Of a DNA stretch of 9,995 bases, positions 1 to 7,700 are shown one piece after another. Numbering within the stretch: position 1 is the stretch's first letter; the number at the start of each line of letters is the position of its first letter. A program made the position numbers and the translations under genes. Origin of the DNA: VGPE01 sp031431395 (lineage in GTDB: Bacteria > Chloroflexota > Limnocylindria > Limnocylindrales > CSP1-4). The notes below the pieces were generated by a model. The model worked only from the letters and a program-made list of their open reading frames with translations, did no database searches and was not told where the DNA came from. Where the stretch lies: assembly GCA_031431395.1 (NCBI GenBank), contig JANPDJ010000128.1, forward strand, positions 1-9,995. Reading direction: 5' to 3'.

Positions 1-994
1 CGACAAGCATGTAGCGGAACTGGCGCTGCCAGCGGCGGAGGACGTTGGGGCGGGTCTCGAAGAGCTTCGTCACGGCGGCGATCTGCTCGCCGAAGTCGAG
101 CGCGCCCCGGTGTGCCAGCTCGGCCTCGTAGGCGCGGTAGACGGCGGCAAGCTCCGTCAGGCGGAGGACTTCCAGGGCGGCGCCGTCCACGACGTAGGTC
201 GCCGCAAGGGCGTCGATCCGCGAGTGCTCCTCCCGCGGGATCTGGTTCCGGTAGAGCGCGCGGCCGGTGCCGGCGACGGTGCGGCGGGCCTCGCGGTCGG
301 CGGCCTTCTCGGTGGCGTCGGGCTTGTACACGGGGGTTTCGCCCCGGTCCTCGGCGCGCTCGTTCGCGCGGACCCCGGCGTATGCGCCGCGCACATCGCG
401 CAGGGGCTCGAGGTTGCCGTTGGTCTCGAGTCGGGCGGCGGCGGCCTCGTAGCTCCCGTACCGCGTCTCGAAGACCTCCCGTTCCTCGGCCACGAAGGCG
501 TCGAAGTGGTCCGGGGTGACCAGTTCGTCCTTGGCGCGATTGATGAACTGGACGAAGTTGCCGAACGCCCAGTACGCCCGCGAGTGGTACGTGAGCGAGA
601 GCGACGGGCTGATGTCGCGCAGCAGGAGCACCTGGGCCACACCGTCGAGCACGTCCGGCCGGGGCGGGAGACCGGCATCCGCGGCCGATTCGGTGAGGAT
701 CCGCTGGCAGAAGCTGTGGAAGTTGGAGACGCTGATCCGCGCCCGCGTCGCGACGCCAACGGCCGCCTCAAGCCGGTCCTGGAGCTCGCGCGCCGCCTTG
801 ACGTTGTACGTGAGGACGAGGATCTGCTCCGGCAGCAGGTCCTCCCGGGTGGCCAGCAGGTGGGCGACGCGTTCCACGATCACGCGCGTCTTGCCGGTCC
901 CGGCGCCCGCGATGACGACGACCGGCCCGTCGCCCCATTCGACGATCCGGCGCTGGTCGTCCGTCAGGCCCGGGACAGGCGCGGTGACCGTCAC
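1..994 (-). CDS. UvrD/PcrA-type superfamily 1 DNA helicase, N-terminal part (C-terminus beyond window)
   Basis: About 331 codons read without a stop from GTG at 994 down to base 1, where the gene leaves the window. The Q-motif glutamine is Q14 in TDDQRRIV. The Walker A loop is AGAGTGKTR (residues 29-37, catalytic K35). Motif Ia follows as ILVLTYNVKAAREL, then NFHSFC, a signature of UvrD/Rep helicases. Near the edge comes LDFGEQI and then RYMLV, which normally leads directly into the DExxD Walker B motif; that motif is therefore just off the edge. The family translocates 3'-5' on single-stranded DNA with ATP and serves in repair, replication restart or recombination. The charged stretch between the FHSFC motif and LDFGEQ (subdomain 1B) looks long for canonical PcrA. 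A related helicase with a C-terminal nuclease domain is possible, because the C-terminus is unseen. GTG 994 is chosen because the ATG just upstream is out of frame and soon reaches a stop. Confidence 0.9.
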   Translation of the reverse strand, partial: MTVTAPVPGLTDDQRRIVEWGDGPVVVIAGAGTGKTRVIVERVAHLLATREDLLPEQILVLTYNVKAARELQDRLEAAVGVATRARISVSNFHSFCQRILTESAADAGLPPRPDVLDGVAQVLLLRDISPSLSLTYHSRAYWAFGNFVQFINRAKDELVTPDHFDAFVAEEREVFETRYGSYEAAAARLETNGNLEPLRDVRGAYAGVRANERAEDRGETPVYKPDATEKAADREARRTVAGTGRALYRNQIPREEHSRIDALAATYVVDGAALEVLRLTELAAVYRAYEAELAHRGALDFGEQIAAVTKLFETRPNVLRRWQRQFRYMLV

Positions 995-1172
995 CGGCGG
1001 ACCCCGGTGGGCTGTACCAACGCTGTTCGGCTCATCCCTGCACCCGCCGCTTCGTCGTCGCGAGCCTGAGCCTGCACAAGGATGCGCAGCCCGACACGTG
1101 CAATACAACGCTTGCGTCGTGCCAGCTAGGGTGTCACGGACTGTCATGGCCCAACGGCGCCGAGCCCTGCGA

Positions 1173-1178
1173 TACAAT
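1173..1178 (+). promoter_or_regulatory. Candidate -10 element (TACAAT) for the tRNA-Gly gene
   Basis: TACAAT lies 13 nt upstream of the first tRNA base, so transcription would start about 7 nt before the mature 5' end. The hexamer sits in a small symmetric stretch, GCGAT-ACA-ATCGC. I find no convincing TTGACA-like -35 at 16-18 nt spacing, so the call rests on the -10 and its position. The rest of 995-1191 holds no gene I can support. Confidence 0.4.
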
Positions 1179-1191
1179 CGCGCCGCGCCGG

Positions 1192-1267
1192 GCGGGAGTA
1201 GCTCAGTTGGCAGAGCGTCTGCTTCCCAAGCAGAAGGTCGCGAGTTCGAGCCTCGTCTCCCGCTCCA
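1192..1267 (+). tRNA. tRNA-Gly, anticodon CCC
   Basis: The 76-nt sequence folds as a complete cloverleaf. The 7-bp acceptor GCGGGAG pairs perfectly with CTCCCGC. The D stem is GCTC/GAGC. The anticodon stem TCTGC/GCAGA closes the loop TTCCCAA with anticodon CCC at 1225-1227. The T stem GCGAG/CTCGT has one G-U pair and carries the TTCGAGC loop. The discriminator T is followed by an encoded CCA at 1265-1267. It reads the glycine codon GGG. The gene stands alone, between the divergent helicase start and the lysyl oxidase gene. Confidence 0.97.
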
Positions 1268-1320
1268 ATACCCCCCATCCTGAGCACGAATCCGGGGGCT
1301 TGGCCGGGCCCGTCCAACGC

Positions 1321-2070
1321 TTGCTATCATCGGCCGAGAAGCGTCCCCTCCTTGCCGCCTCGTTGGCGCTCGCCCTGGCGCTCTCTGCGACGCCTGCCAT
1401 CGCAGCACCGGCTCCGGCCGCCGCGCTCCCGAATCTCGCGATCAACACTGCGCGAGTCGCGTCGAGCATCGTCTTCAAGACCCAGATGTTCGCCTCGAAG
1501 GACTGCGCCTACATCGAGGGCAGCCTCACCGGGACCGGGAAGCGGACGCTCTTGCGCTTCGATGTCTCGACGGCCAACCGCGGCGGCAGCCCCATCGTCC
1601 TCGGCAATCCCGTCGGCAATCCGCTCTTCGCGTACAGCGCATGCCACAGGCACTACCACTTCGGCGGCTACGCCCTATACGAGCTGTTCGCCGTCGATCC
1701 GCGGGTGACCTCGTCGGCCCCGGTCCTGACCGGGCGGAAGCAGGCGTTCTGCCTCGAGGACTACGAGGTCGATCCGCTGGCCGTCTCGTCCGGCCCAGCC
1801 GTATACACGTGCAGCAACCAGGGCATCAGCGTCGGCTGGGCGGACACCTACGGCAGCTACCTCGACGGGCAGTGGCTCGACATCACGGGCATCCGAGCCG
1901 GGGCCTACTGGCTGCGGGTGACCGTCAACCCGTACAACATCAATAACAACCCGTATTACGACCCCAACTCCCTGGCGGCCCTCGCCCTGGCCGAGTCGAG
2001 CTACGCCGACAATGTCGCCGTCGTGCCCGTGACGATACCGGTCAAGATCGCGGGCGGGCACGCGAACTAG
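1321..2070 (+). CDS. Secreted lysyl oxidase domain protein (copper amine oxidase of the LOX family)
   Basis: The frame carries the hallmarks of the lysyl oxidase family (PF01186). Numbering from TTG 1321 (249 aa), the copper site is CHRHYH with H109, H111 and H113. The cofactor lysine is K140 in GRKQAFCLEDYE, and the cofactor tyrosine is Y177 in ADTYGSY. In animal LOX the equivalent Lys and Tyr crosslink into lysine tyrosylquinone. QWLDITGI and YWLRVTVNP match the family's C-terminal core. Four cysteines (C62, C108, C144, C164) suit disulfides in an exported protein. The N-terminus reads as a Sec signal: a short basic n-region with EKR, a hydrophobic run LAASLALALALS, then AIAA-AP as a likely cleavage site near residues 27-30. 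Known family chemistry is oxidative deamination of lysine or other primary amines outside the cell; the substrate here is unknown. The start is uncertain. The open frame runs back into the tRNA (TTG 1207), which cannot be the start, and TTG 1300 or 1363 are alternatives. No clear Shine-Dalgarno precedes any of them. Confidence 0.85.
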   Translation: MLSSAEKRPLLAASLALALALSATPAIAAPAPAAALPNLAINTARVASSIVFKTQMFASKDCAYIEGSLTGTGKRTLLRFDVSTANRGGSPIVLGNPVGNPLFAYSACHRHYHFGGYALYELFAVDPRVTSSAPVLTGRKQAFCLEDYEVDPLAVSSGPAVYTCSNQGISVGWADTYGSYLDGQWLDITGIRAGAYWLRVTVNPYNINNNPYYDPNSLAALALAESSYADNVAVVPVTIPVKIAGGHAN

Positions 2071-2089
2071 TCGGGCCCCCACCGCCCGA
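2071..2089 (+). terminator. Possible hairpin directly after the lysyl oxidase stop codon
   Basis: TCGGGC and GCCCGA form a 6-bp stem with a 7-nt loop starting at the base after TAG. A second weak stem, CTCCG/CGGAG, follows at about 2091-2109. There is no T-run, so this is only a candidate terminator or mRNA 3'-end stabiliser between convergent genes. The rest of 2090-2263 shows nothing I can name. Confidence 0.27.
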
Positions 2090-2263
2090 GACTCCGGCTC
2101 AGGTGCGGAGCATTGAGTACAGGCGCCACGTGGCCGGCACTCCCTTCAGAATCCGGCTGCTGCGCTCCGTGAACTTGATGCCGGATCCGACGACGAGGTC
2201 CCCGACCCTGCACGTGACAAGAAACTCGTCCGGTGGGGCCGGCGCCGCAAACCGGCTGGATCG

Positions 2264-2713
2264 TCAGCGGGTGCGGTGCTCCGAAAGCATCACCACGGCC
2301 TTCGCAACGCGCGCCGACCGCGTCGCGGGCTTCTTGGCCTCCCCGATCCATAGCACGTACAGCAGCTTGTTCGTATGCGAGAGCCCGGCGAAGAAGGCGG
2401 CCGCCTCGGGGGCGGGATCGAACGCGGTCGCAAGGTCGGCAGGGACCTCGACCTCACGGGGCGCGTCGTCCGGGACGATCTCTACCTCGATCTCCTCGCC
2501 GCCCGACAGCCCCGACGCCGCCCGGTGCCCCGAGCTGAACGGCATGAGGATCTTCCCCATGGCCGGGGCGACGCTGGTCCGGTACGTGTAGCCGTTGACG
2601 GTCGCCACGACCTTTACGCGGCGACCCCGGCCGAGCGCGGCCAGGATCTCCTCGGGCACTTCGATGCCCGTGTTGTTGCCCCCGAACCGCTGAAGCGTTG
2701 TGCTGAACTTCAT
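2264..2713 (-). CDS. DUF1905 / YdeI-OmpD-associated domain protein
   Basis: This 149-aa protein has two recognisable halves. Residues 1 to about 85 form a compact beta-rich DUF1905 domain: it opens MKFSTTLQRFGGNNTGIEVPEE, continues GRRVKVVATVNGYTYRTSV, and ends in an acidic GGEEIEVEIVPDD strand. Residues from about 90 to 149 match the YdeI/OmpD-associated helical domain: VPADLATAF, then FFAGLSHTNKLLYVLWIGEAKKPATRSARVAKAV. This tandem arrangement is common in bacteria. Some members are annotated as bacteriocin-protection proteins, but the biochemical role is not established. No signal peptide or membrane segment is present, so it is probably cytosolic. The ATG at 2713 is the natural family start. 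No clear Shine-Dalgarno precedes it, so a leaderless or weakly initiated message is possible. It converges on the lysyl oxidase gene and diverges from the REC-EAL gene. Confidence 0.85.
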   Translation of the reverse strand: MKFSTTLQRFGGNNTGIEVPEEILAALGRGRRVKVVATVNGYTYRTSVAPAMGKILMPFSSGHRAASGLSGGEEIEVEIVPDDAPREVEVPADLATAFDPAPEAAAFFAGLSHTNKLLYVLWIGEAKKPATRSARVAKAVVMLSEHRTR

Positions 2714-2869
2714 GAGCGGAGTGTGGCATGCCGCGCCATCGGGCCGCGCTGGCGCCAGGCGCCCGGCGCGCTCGCGGTTGTCTCGGTGGCTCTGGAGCGA
2801 ACATCGCGTTCGTCATTGACACGTTGACTTCCTGTCCACTGGCAGTAGCACGAATCCGCCGTGGAACCT

Positions 2870-2895
2870 TGCCGGTGTCTGTACGATATCCGGCA
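2870..2895 (+). promoter_or_regulatory. Candidate promoter/operator region of the REC-EAL gene
   Basis: TACGAT at 2882-2887 resembles a -10 hexamer. It lies in the loop of a 6-bp inverted repeat, TGCCGG (2870-2875) and CCGGCA (2890-2895), an arrangement that would suit an operator. No good -35 sits at the standard spacing. A TTGACA at 2816-2821 lies too far upstream to pair with it and has no convincing -10 of its own. The rest of 2714-2942 contains no supportable gene. Confidence 0.2.
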
Positions 2896-2942
2896 GCCTC
2901 GAGGGACGACTGGGTCTCGACGGGTCAGTCCAGCAGGCGAGC

Positions 2943-3011
2943 ATGAGCCGTTACATCGTGGCTGAGATCCGCGACCCCGCGGGCCTGTTCGAACCGTTCG
3001 AGCGCCCATGA
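2943..3011 (+). CDS. Possible 22-codon upstream ORF, start-stop coupled to the REC-EAL gene
   Basis: ATG at 2943 opens a 22-codon frame beginning MSRYIVAEIRDPAG and ending FERP. Its TGA (3009-3011) overlaps the ATG of the response regulator (3008-3010) as ATGA, the classic geometry of translational coupling. A weak purine stretch (AGGCG) lies a few bases upstream. The downstream gene itself has no good Shine-Dalgarno, which makes coupling attractive. The peptide has no recognisable domain and is not rich in any one amino acid, so it does not look like an attenuation leader. It could equally be a chance ORF. Confidence 0.3.
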   Translation: MSRYIVAEIRDPAGLFEPFERP

Positions 3012-4639
3012 CAAATGCCCGCGGGTCCGCGACGAAGGTCGCGCAGACAGCCCCGATCCTGATCGTCGATGATGAAGCCAGTGTCCGCGCCCTCTTTGTG
3101 CGGGTCCTGCGGGGAGCCGGGTACGAGACACTCGAAGCCGCGGACGGCCTGAAGGCCCTCCAGATCATCGAGGACCGGCCGGTCGCCCTGCTTCTCGTGG
3201 ACAGCACGATGCCGGCACTCGATGGACCCGGCCTCATCCGGATCCTCCGCAATCGCGAGGCGACGCAGACCCTGCCGATCATCCTGATCACCGCCCACGC
3301 GTCGCTCGAGGCCCGTATCGACGGCCTGCAGCACGGGGCCGACGACTTCCTGGCGAAGCCGGTGGCAATGGACGAACTGATCGCCCGCGTGCACGCTCAG
3401 CTGCGCAGCCAGGTCGCCTGGGGCGAGGTCGCAAAGCGCGAACTCAGCGAGCGCCAGGTGTTGACCGCCGCCCTCCGCCAGGTTCGCGTCGATCCGATTC
3501 CCGAGCTCACGGCGCAATCCATCGTCCATGCGCTATCCGAAATGGGCGATGGAGTCTCAGTTGCCCTGTTACGCCCCGCGCCGATGGGAAGAATGGTCCC
3601 GCTGGCAGCCGAGGGGCAACTCGCGAGCGTGTATCAGCCCGGGGTTGCGATCCCGGCTAGCACGGCTCGGGCCCTGCTCGCACGGGCCGAGCAGGGCCCG
3701 TGGATCCAGCGCGTGCGGGAGCCCGGTCCGGGAGACGTGGCCATGCGCGACGGCGCTGGGCTGGATGCCGCGTATCTCCCCCTGGGGCCCGACGACCGGC
3801 TGGTGGGCCTCTTGATCATCGCGCTGGATGCTGATCCAGCCGTGGCCCGCCCCACGACGCGGATTGCACGGTGGCTGCCGCTCCTCGTGGAGGCCGCCGA
3901 CCTCGTCACGACGCTCCTGCGCCCCGGCCTCGAGGCCAGTGCCAACCTGGCGGACGCCCGGGCGGCGATCGAGCGAGTCATCACGAGGAGGGAGTTCGTC
4001 CCGCATTTCCAGCCCATCGTCCGGCTGCTCGACCGGGTCGTGCTGGGGTACGAGGGTCTGACCCGGTTCACGAATGGCGAGCCACCCGATGTCCTCTTCG
4101 CGGAAGCCGGACGGCTGGGGCTGGGACGAGCGCTGGAGATTGCGACGCTCGAGGCGACAGTCATGGCCGCCACCAGGCTGCCCACCGAGCGCAGCATGTC
4201 GCTCAACGTCTCGCCCCAGCTACTCGGCGATCCCGACCTTGATGCGCTCCTGTTGCGTGCCGACCGGAAGCTCATCCTTGAACTGACGGAACACGACCAG
4301 ATCACCGATTACGACGCCGTGCGAGGGCGAATCGAACGGTTGCACGCGCCGGTGCGGATTGCCGTCGATGATGCCGGCTCCGGCTACGCGAGCATGCGCC
4401 ACATCCTTGCCCTTCGCCCGTCCCTTGTGAAACTCGACGTCAGCCTTGTCCGCGGCATTGACACCGATCCGGCCAAGCAGGCACTCATCGCGGGGTTCGT
4501 GCATTTCGCACGCGAAACCGGGTGCGAATTGATCGGCGAGGCGGTCGAGACCGAGCCGGAATACCACGCGCTTCTGCGCCTTGGCGTGCACCAGGGTCAG
4601 GGACACCTCTTCGGGCGGCCGGCTCCGGCGCCTGGCTGA
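3008..4639 (+). CDS. Response regulator with REC, GAF-like and EAL domains; probable c-di-GMP phosphodiesterase
   Basis: The protein is 543 aa. Residues 16-130 form a receiver domain: acidic pocket D21/D22, phosphoacceptor D65 in LLVDSTMP, T95 and K117 (FLAKP). Residues of about 160-310 look like a divergent GAF domain; I see no ligand signature. Residues of about 325-543 are an EAL domain. The signature reads EGLTRF (E349), so the metal-binding glutamate stays while alanine is replaced by glycine. The other catalytic positions are present: N400 (LNVS), E425 (ELTE), D454/D455 (DDAGSG in place of the usual DDFGTG), K475 (KLD), E511 (GEAVET) and Q531 (QGHLFG). I therefore expect active hydrolysis of c-di-GMP to pGpG, switched by phosphorylation at D65. 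No GGDEF domain is present. There is no membrane segment, so the protein is cytosolic. The gene converges on a hybrid histidine kinase, a candidate partner. The match of REC and EAL is firm; the GAF call and the activity are inference. Confidence 0.93.
   Translation: MTNARGSATKVAQTAPILIVDDEASVRALFVRVLRGAGYETLEAADGLKALQIIEDRPVALLLVDSTMPALDGPGLIRILRNREATQTLPIILITAHASLEARIDGLQHGADDFLAKPVAMDELIARVHAQLRSQVAWGEVAKRELSERQVLTAALRQVRVDPIPELTAQSIVHALSEMGDGVSVALLRPAPMGRMVPLAAEGQLASVYQPGVAIPASTARALLARAEQGPWIQRVREPGPGDVAMRDGAGLDAAYLPLGPDDRLVGLLIIALDADPAVARPTTRIARWLPLLVEAADLVTTLLRPGLEASANLADARAAIERVITRREFVPHFQPIVRLLDRVVLGYEGLTRFTNGEPPDVLFAEAGRLGLGRALEIATLEATVMAATRLPTERSMSLNVSPQLLGDPDLDALLLRADRKLILELTEHDQITDYDAVRGRIERLHAPVRIAVDDAGSGYASMRHILALRPSLVKLDVSLVRGIDTDPAKQALIAGFVHFARETGCELIGEAVETEPEYHALLRLGVHQGQGHLFGRPAPAPG
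3668..3700. repeat. 13-bp perfect inverted repeat inside the REC-EAL coding sequence
   Basis: The arms CGGGCCCTGCTCG (3668-3680) and CGAGCAGGGCCCG (3688-3700) are exact reverse complements around a 7-nt loop. The stem is almost all G-C, so the mRNA hairpin would be very stable. It lies in the GAF-like region and encodes part of RALLARAEQGPW. No T-run follows. Confidence 0.9.
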
Positions 4640-4706
4640 CCGACAAGTCTCATCGGCCCGATGTCGTCCTCATCCGGCCAGCGTGGCGCAGGTGCGGTCG
4701 GTCAGC
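4635..4706. terminator. Inverted repeat spanning the convergent stop codons; possible bidirectional terminator
   Basis: GCTGACCGAC (4635-4644) and GTCGGTCAGC (4697-4706) are a perfect 10-bp inverted repeat. The left arm holds the TGA of the REC-EAL gene (4637-4639). The right arm holds the TGA of the kinase on the other strand (4702-4704). Within the 52-nt loop is the small palindrome CATCGGCCCGATG (4651-4663). The geometry would serve both transcripts, but there is no T-run on either side, so termination is a guess. The repeat itself is certain. Confidence 0.4.
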
Positions 4707-7700
4707 GTCGTGCGGCCCGATCAAGGACGTCCCGTACGGTCTGGGCGAGGGCCTCGCCGCTGAAAGGCTTGGGCAGAAAGGCGTGGTCGCGTTCGACGAC
4801 GCCGTGGCGGATGACGGAGTCGTCGGCAAAGCCCGACACCAGGAGGGTGCGCATGGAAGGTTGAGCAACGCTCAACTGCTCGGCCAGCTCCACTCCATGC
4901 ATGCCGGGCATGATGAGATCGGTCACGAGCAGGTCGATCGCCCTCGTGCAGGCGGCCGCGACGCCCAGCGCGGTCGTTCCGTTGCCGGCTTCCAGGACGT
5001 TGTAGCCGAGGTCGGACAGGGTCCGTCGGGCCAAGGCCCGGATGGCCGGCTCGTCTTCCACGAGCAGGATTGTCTCGCTGCCCGTCGGCAGCGTCGTGGC
5101 GGCCGGCTGGGTGACGGCCACCGACGATTCGCCGATCAGACGGGGGAAGTAGACGCGAAATGTCGTGCCCTGCCCGGGCTCGGAATCGACCTCGATCGAT
5201 CCGCCCGACTGCTGCACGATCCCATACACCGTCGCAAGGCCAAGGCCCGTGCCCTGGCCCGACCCCTTCGTGGTGAAGAACGGCTCAAAGATGCGGGCCA
5301 GCGTGGCCGCATCCATGCCAGTCCCGGTGTCCGCGACGGCCAGCATCACATGCGGCCCCGCGATCGCGGAGGGGTGGCGAGCTACGTAGGCCTCGTCAAG
5401 GTCCGCGTTCGCGGTCTCGATCGTGAGCGCGCCGCCCGCCGGCATGGCATCACGGGCGTTCACGGCGAGGTTGACAATGACCTGCTCAAGCTGGGAGGGA
5501 TCGACGCGGATCAGCCCGACGTCTGGCGCGCTGCGGGTCGTCAGGGCAACCTGCGCGCCGAGCAGCCGCCGCAGCATCGGTACGATCTCGGACACGATCA
5601 CATCCGGGTCGAGGACCCGGGGTTCGAGCATCTGCTTGCGCCCAAAGGCAAGCAACTGGCGCGTCAGCGCGGTGGCCCGGTCCGCCGCCAGGAGGACCTG
5701 GCCCAGATCGGCCCGATCCTGTTCGTCGGCCACCGGGAGATGCTCGCGCACGAGCTCCGTGTAGCCGCGGATGGCGGTCAACATGTTGTTGAAGTCGTGG
5801 GCAACGCCACCCGCCAACTGGCCGATTGCCTCCATCTGCGACGCCTGGCGGAGTCGCGCCTGCAGCGCACGCTCCTGCGTCACGTCGCGGTCGGTCTTGA
5901 CCAGGCCCACGGGCTGGCCGCCTGGGTCGAGGAAGCCCGACATGACCGACTCGACCTCGACGAGGGTGCCGTCCTTTCGCCGGTTCACCAGCATGCCGGA
6001 CCACGTTCCGCCCGCTCTGATCACCTCCCAGATCATCTCCCAGAACGCGCGCGTGTGGCGGCCGCTCTTGAGGATCCGGAGGTTCTGGCCCAGCACCTCG
6101 TCGCGCTGGTAGCCGTAGAGACGCTCGAAGCCGGCGTTCACGAACTCGATGGGCCCATCGATCTGGCCAACGCTGATCGCATCGGCGCTCTGCTCAATCG
6201 CTGAGACAAGACGCGTCCGCGTAGCCTCGGCCAGCACCCGGGCGGTGATGTCGAGCATCGTCCCGCGAAGGCGGAACGCCGTTCCGGTGGCATTGCGCTC
6301 GGCTTCACCGTCCACGGCGACCCAGCCCGGGGTCCCATCCGGCCGAGTGAATTCAACGTCGACCTTGAGCGGCTCCCCGGTTCGAACGGCCCGCTCCAGG
6401 GCTGCCGCCACGCGCTCCAGGGCCTCTGGGGTGAACAGCTTCGCCAGCGTGGCCATGTCCGCGGGTTGGCCGCTCCGATCGATGCCGAAGATCCGGTACA
6501 TCTGAGGCGACCAGGTTGAGGCGCCGCTCGTCGGGTCGAACGTCCAGCTCCCGAGTCCCCCGATCCGTTGTGCTTCGGCGAGGTCGTGCTGGCTCTGGCG
6601 GATGGTGGTCTCGGCCAGCATCCGGTCCGTCACGTCGTTGACGGTGGCGGCGTACCGGGGATGACCGTTCGGCGCGATCCCGACATGCGACACGACAGCC
6701 TCGAACCTGCGAATTCCCGAGGGAGTCTCAAGTGGGTAGTCGAAGCGCACGGATTGACCGGCGTGCCGGCTTTCGGCGTACTTCGCGAGATAGAGCTGCT
6801 CCTCTTTCCCGGGGATCCCCAGCCCGGCGGCGGGCCGGGCCTGCCACGACTGCGTATGGTCGAAGAACGCGTTCGCCTCGGCGTTGTCGAGGACATGAAC
6901 GGCATGCCCGTCCCTGACTTCGACGATCGAACGCATGACGCCCGGGCTGTCGAAGAACGCACGAAGGTTGGCCTCGCTCGCGCGCAGCTTCTCCTCGGCG
7001 CGCTTCTGATCGGTGATCTCGCGCGAGATGGCGTACACGCCGGTGACCTGTCCGACATCGTCCCGGATCACGTCCTTGCTGGTCAGCCACGTGCGCGTCA
7101 CGCCATCGAGCGTGGACTCCTGCTCGTAGGTCATCGGCAGGCCGGACTCGATGACCTCGCGGTCGAGCTGGCCGAAGCGAGCGGCTGCCGCTGCGCCGAG
7201 CAGTTCGACATCGGTCCGGCCGATGATCTCCTCCAGCGGCAAGCCGAACCACGCGGCGTCGGATCGATTGGCCAGGAGGTACCGGCCCTCCAGGTCCTTG
7301 ACGTGGATATGGTCGTTCGTCCCCTCGATGATGCCGTTGAGCAGGGCCATGCTGCGGCGGAGTGCCTCGTCGGCCCGGGCGAGCGCGGCCTGGGCCTGGA
7401 CGCGGTCGGTGATCTCGCGCGAGATTGCCGAGAGGGCGATGATCTCGCCTGACTCGTTGCGGATCACGTCCTTCGTCGTGAGCCACGTCCGCGTCGTGCC
7501 GTCTCGGACGAGGACCTCCTCGAGTTGGACTGGTTGGCCCGACTCGATGCAGGCTCGATCGCGCGCGGCAGATTCAGCTGCCTCACCCTGACCACACAGT
7601 TCGGCGTTCGTTCGGCCAAGGAGCTGCTCGACCGGGAGACCGAACCAATCGAGCGCGGCCTCGTTGACGAAGATGAAGCGGCTATCGAGGTCCTTGATCG

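Noticed and set aside
110..1069. A 319-codon plus-strand open frame at the left end.
   Set aside because: It is antisense to the helicase, which carries Walker A and FHSFC motifs in the correct order.
1271..1299. A C-run and G-run (CCCCCC and GGGGG) after the tRNA as a terminator.
   Set aside because: The stem is only five base pairs with a long loop and no T-run. It is too weak to call.
2816..2851. TTGACA and TTGACT hexamers at 2816 and 2824 as -35 boxes.
   Set aside because: No acceptable -10 follows at 15-19 nt (the best is TAGCAC), so I do not call a promoter there.
2710..3529. Overlapping minus-strand open frames across the start of the REC-EAL gene.
   Set aside because: They have no domain or signal and are opposite a well-supported receiver domain.
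4522..6204. A 560-codon plus-strand open frame opposite the hybrid kinase.
   Set aside because: It is antisense to the ATPase and receiver domains, has no recognisable motif, and has shadow-type composition. The same applies to 6568-7452.
7016..7029. The 14-bp perfect palindrome ATCTCGCGCGAGAT, also at 7412-7425, as a possible binding site.
   Set aside because: Both copies encode the conserved ISREI of a PAC motif at the same codon phase, so duplication of the coding unit explains them.
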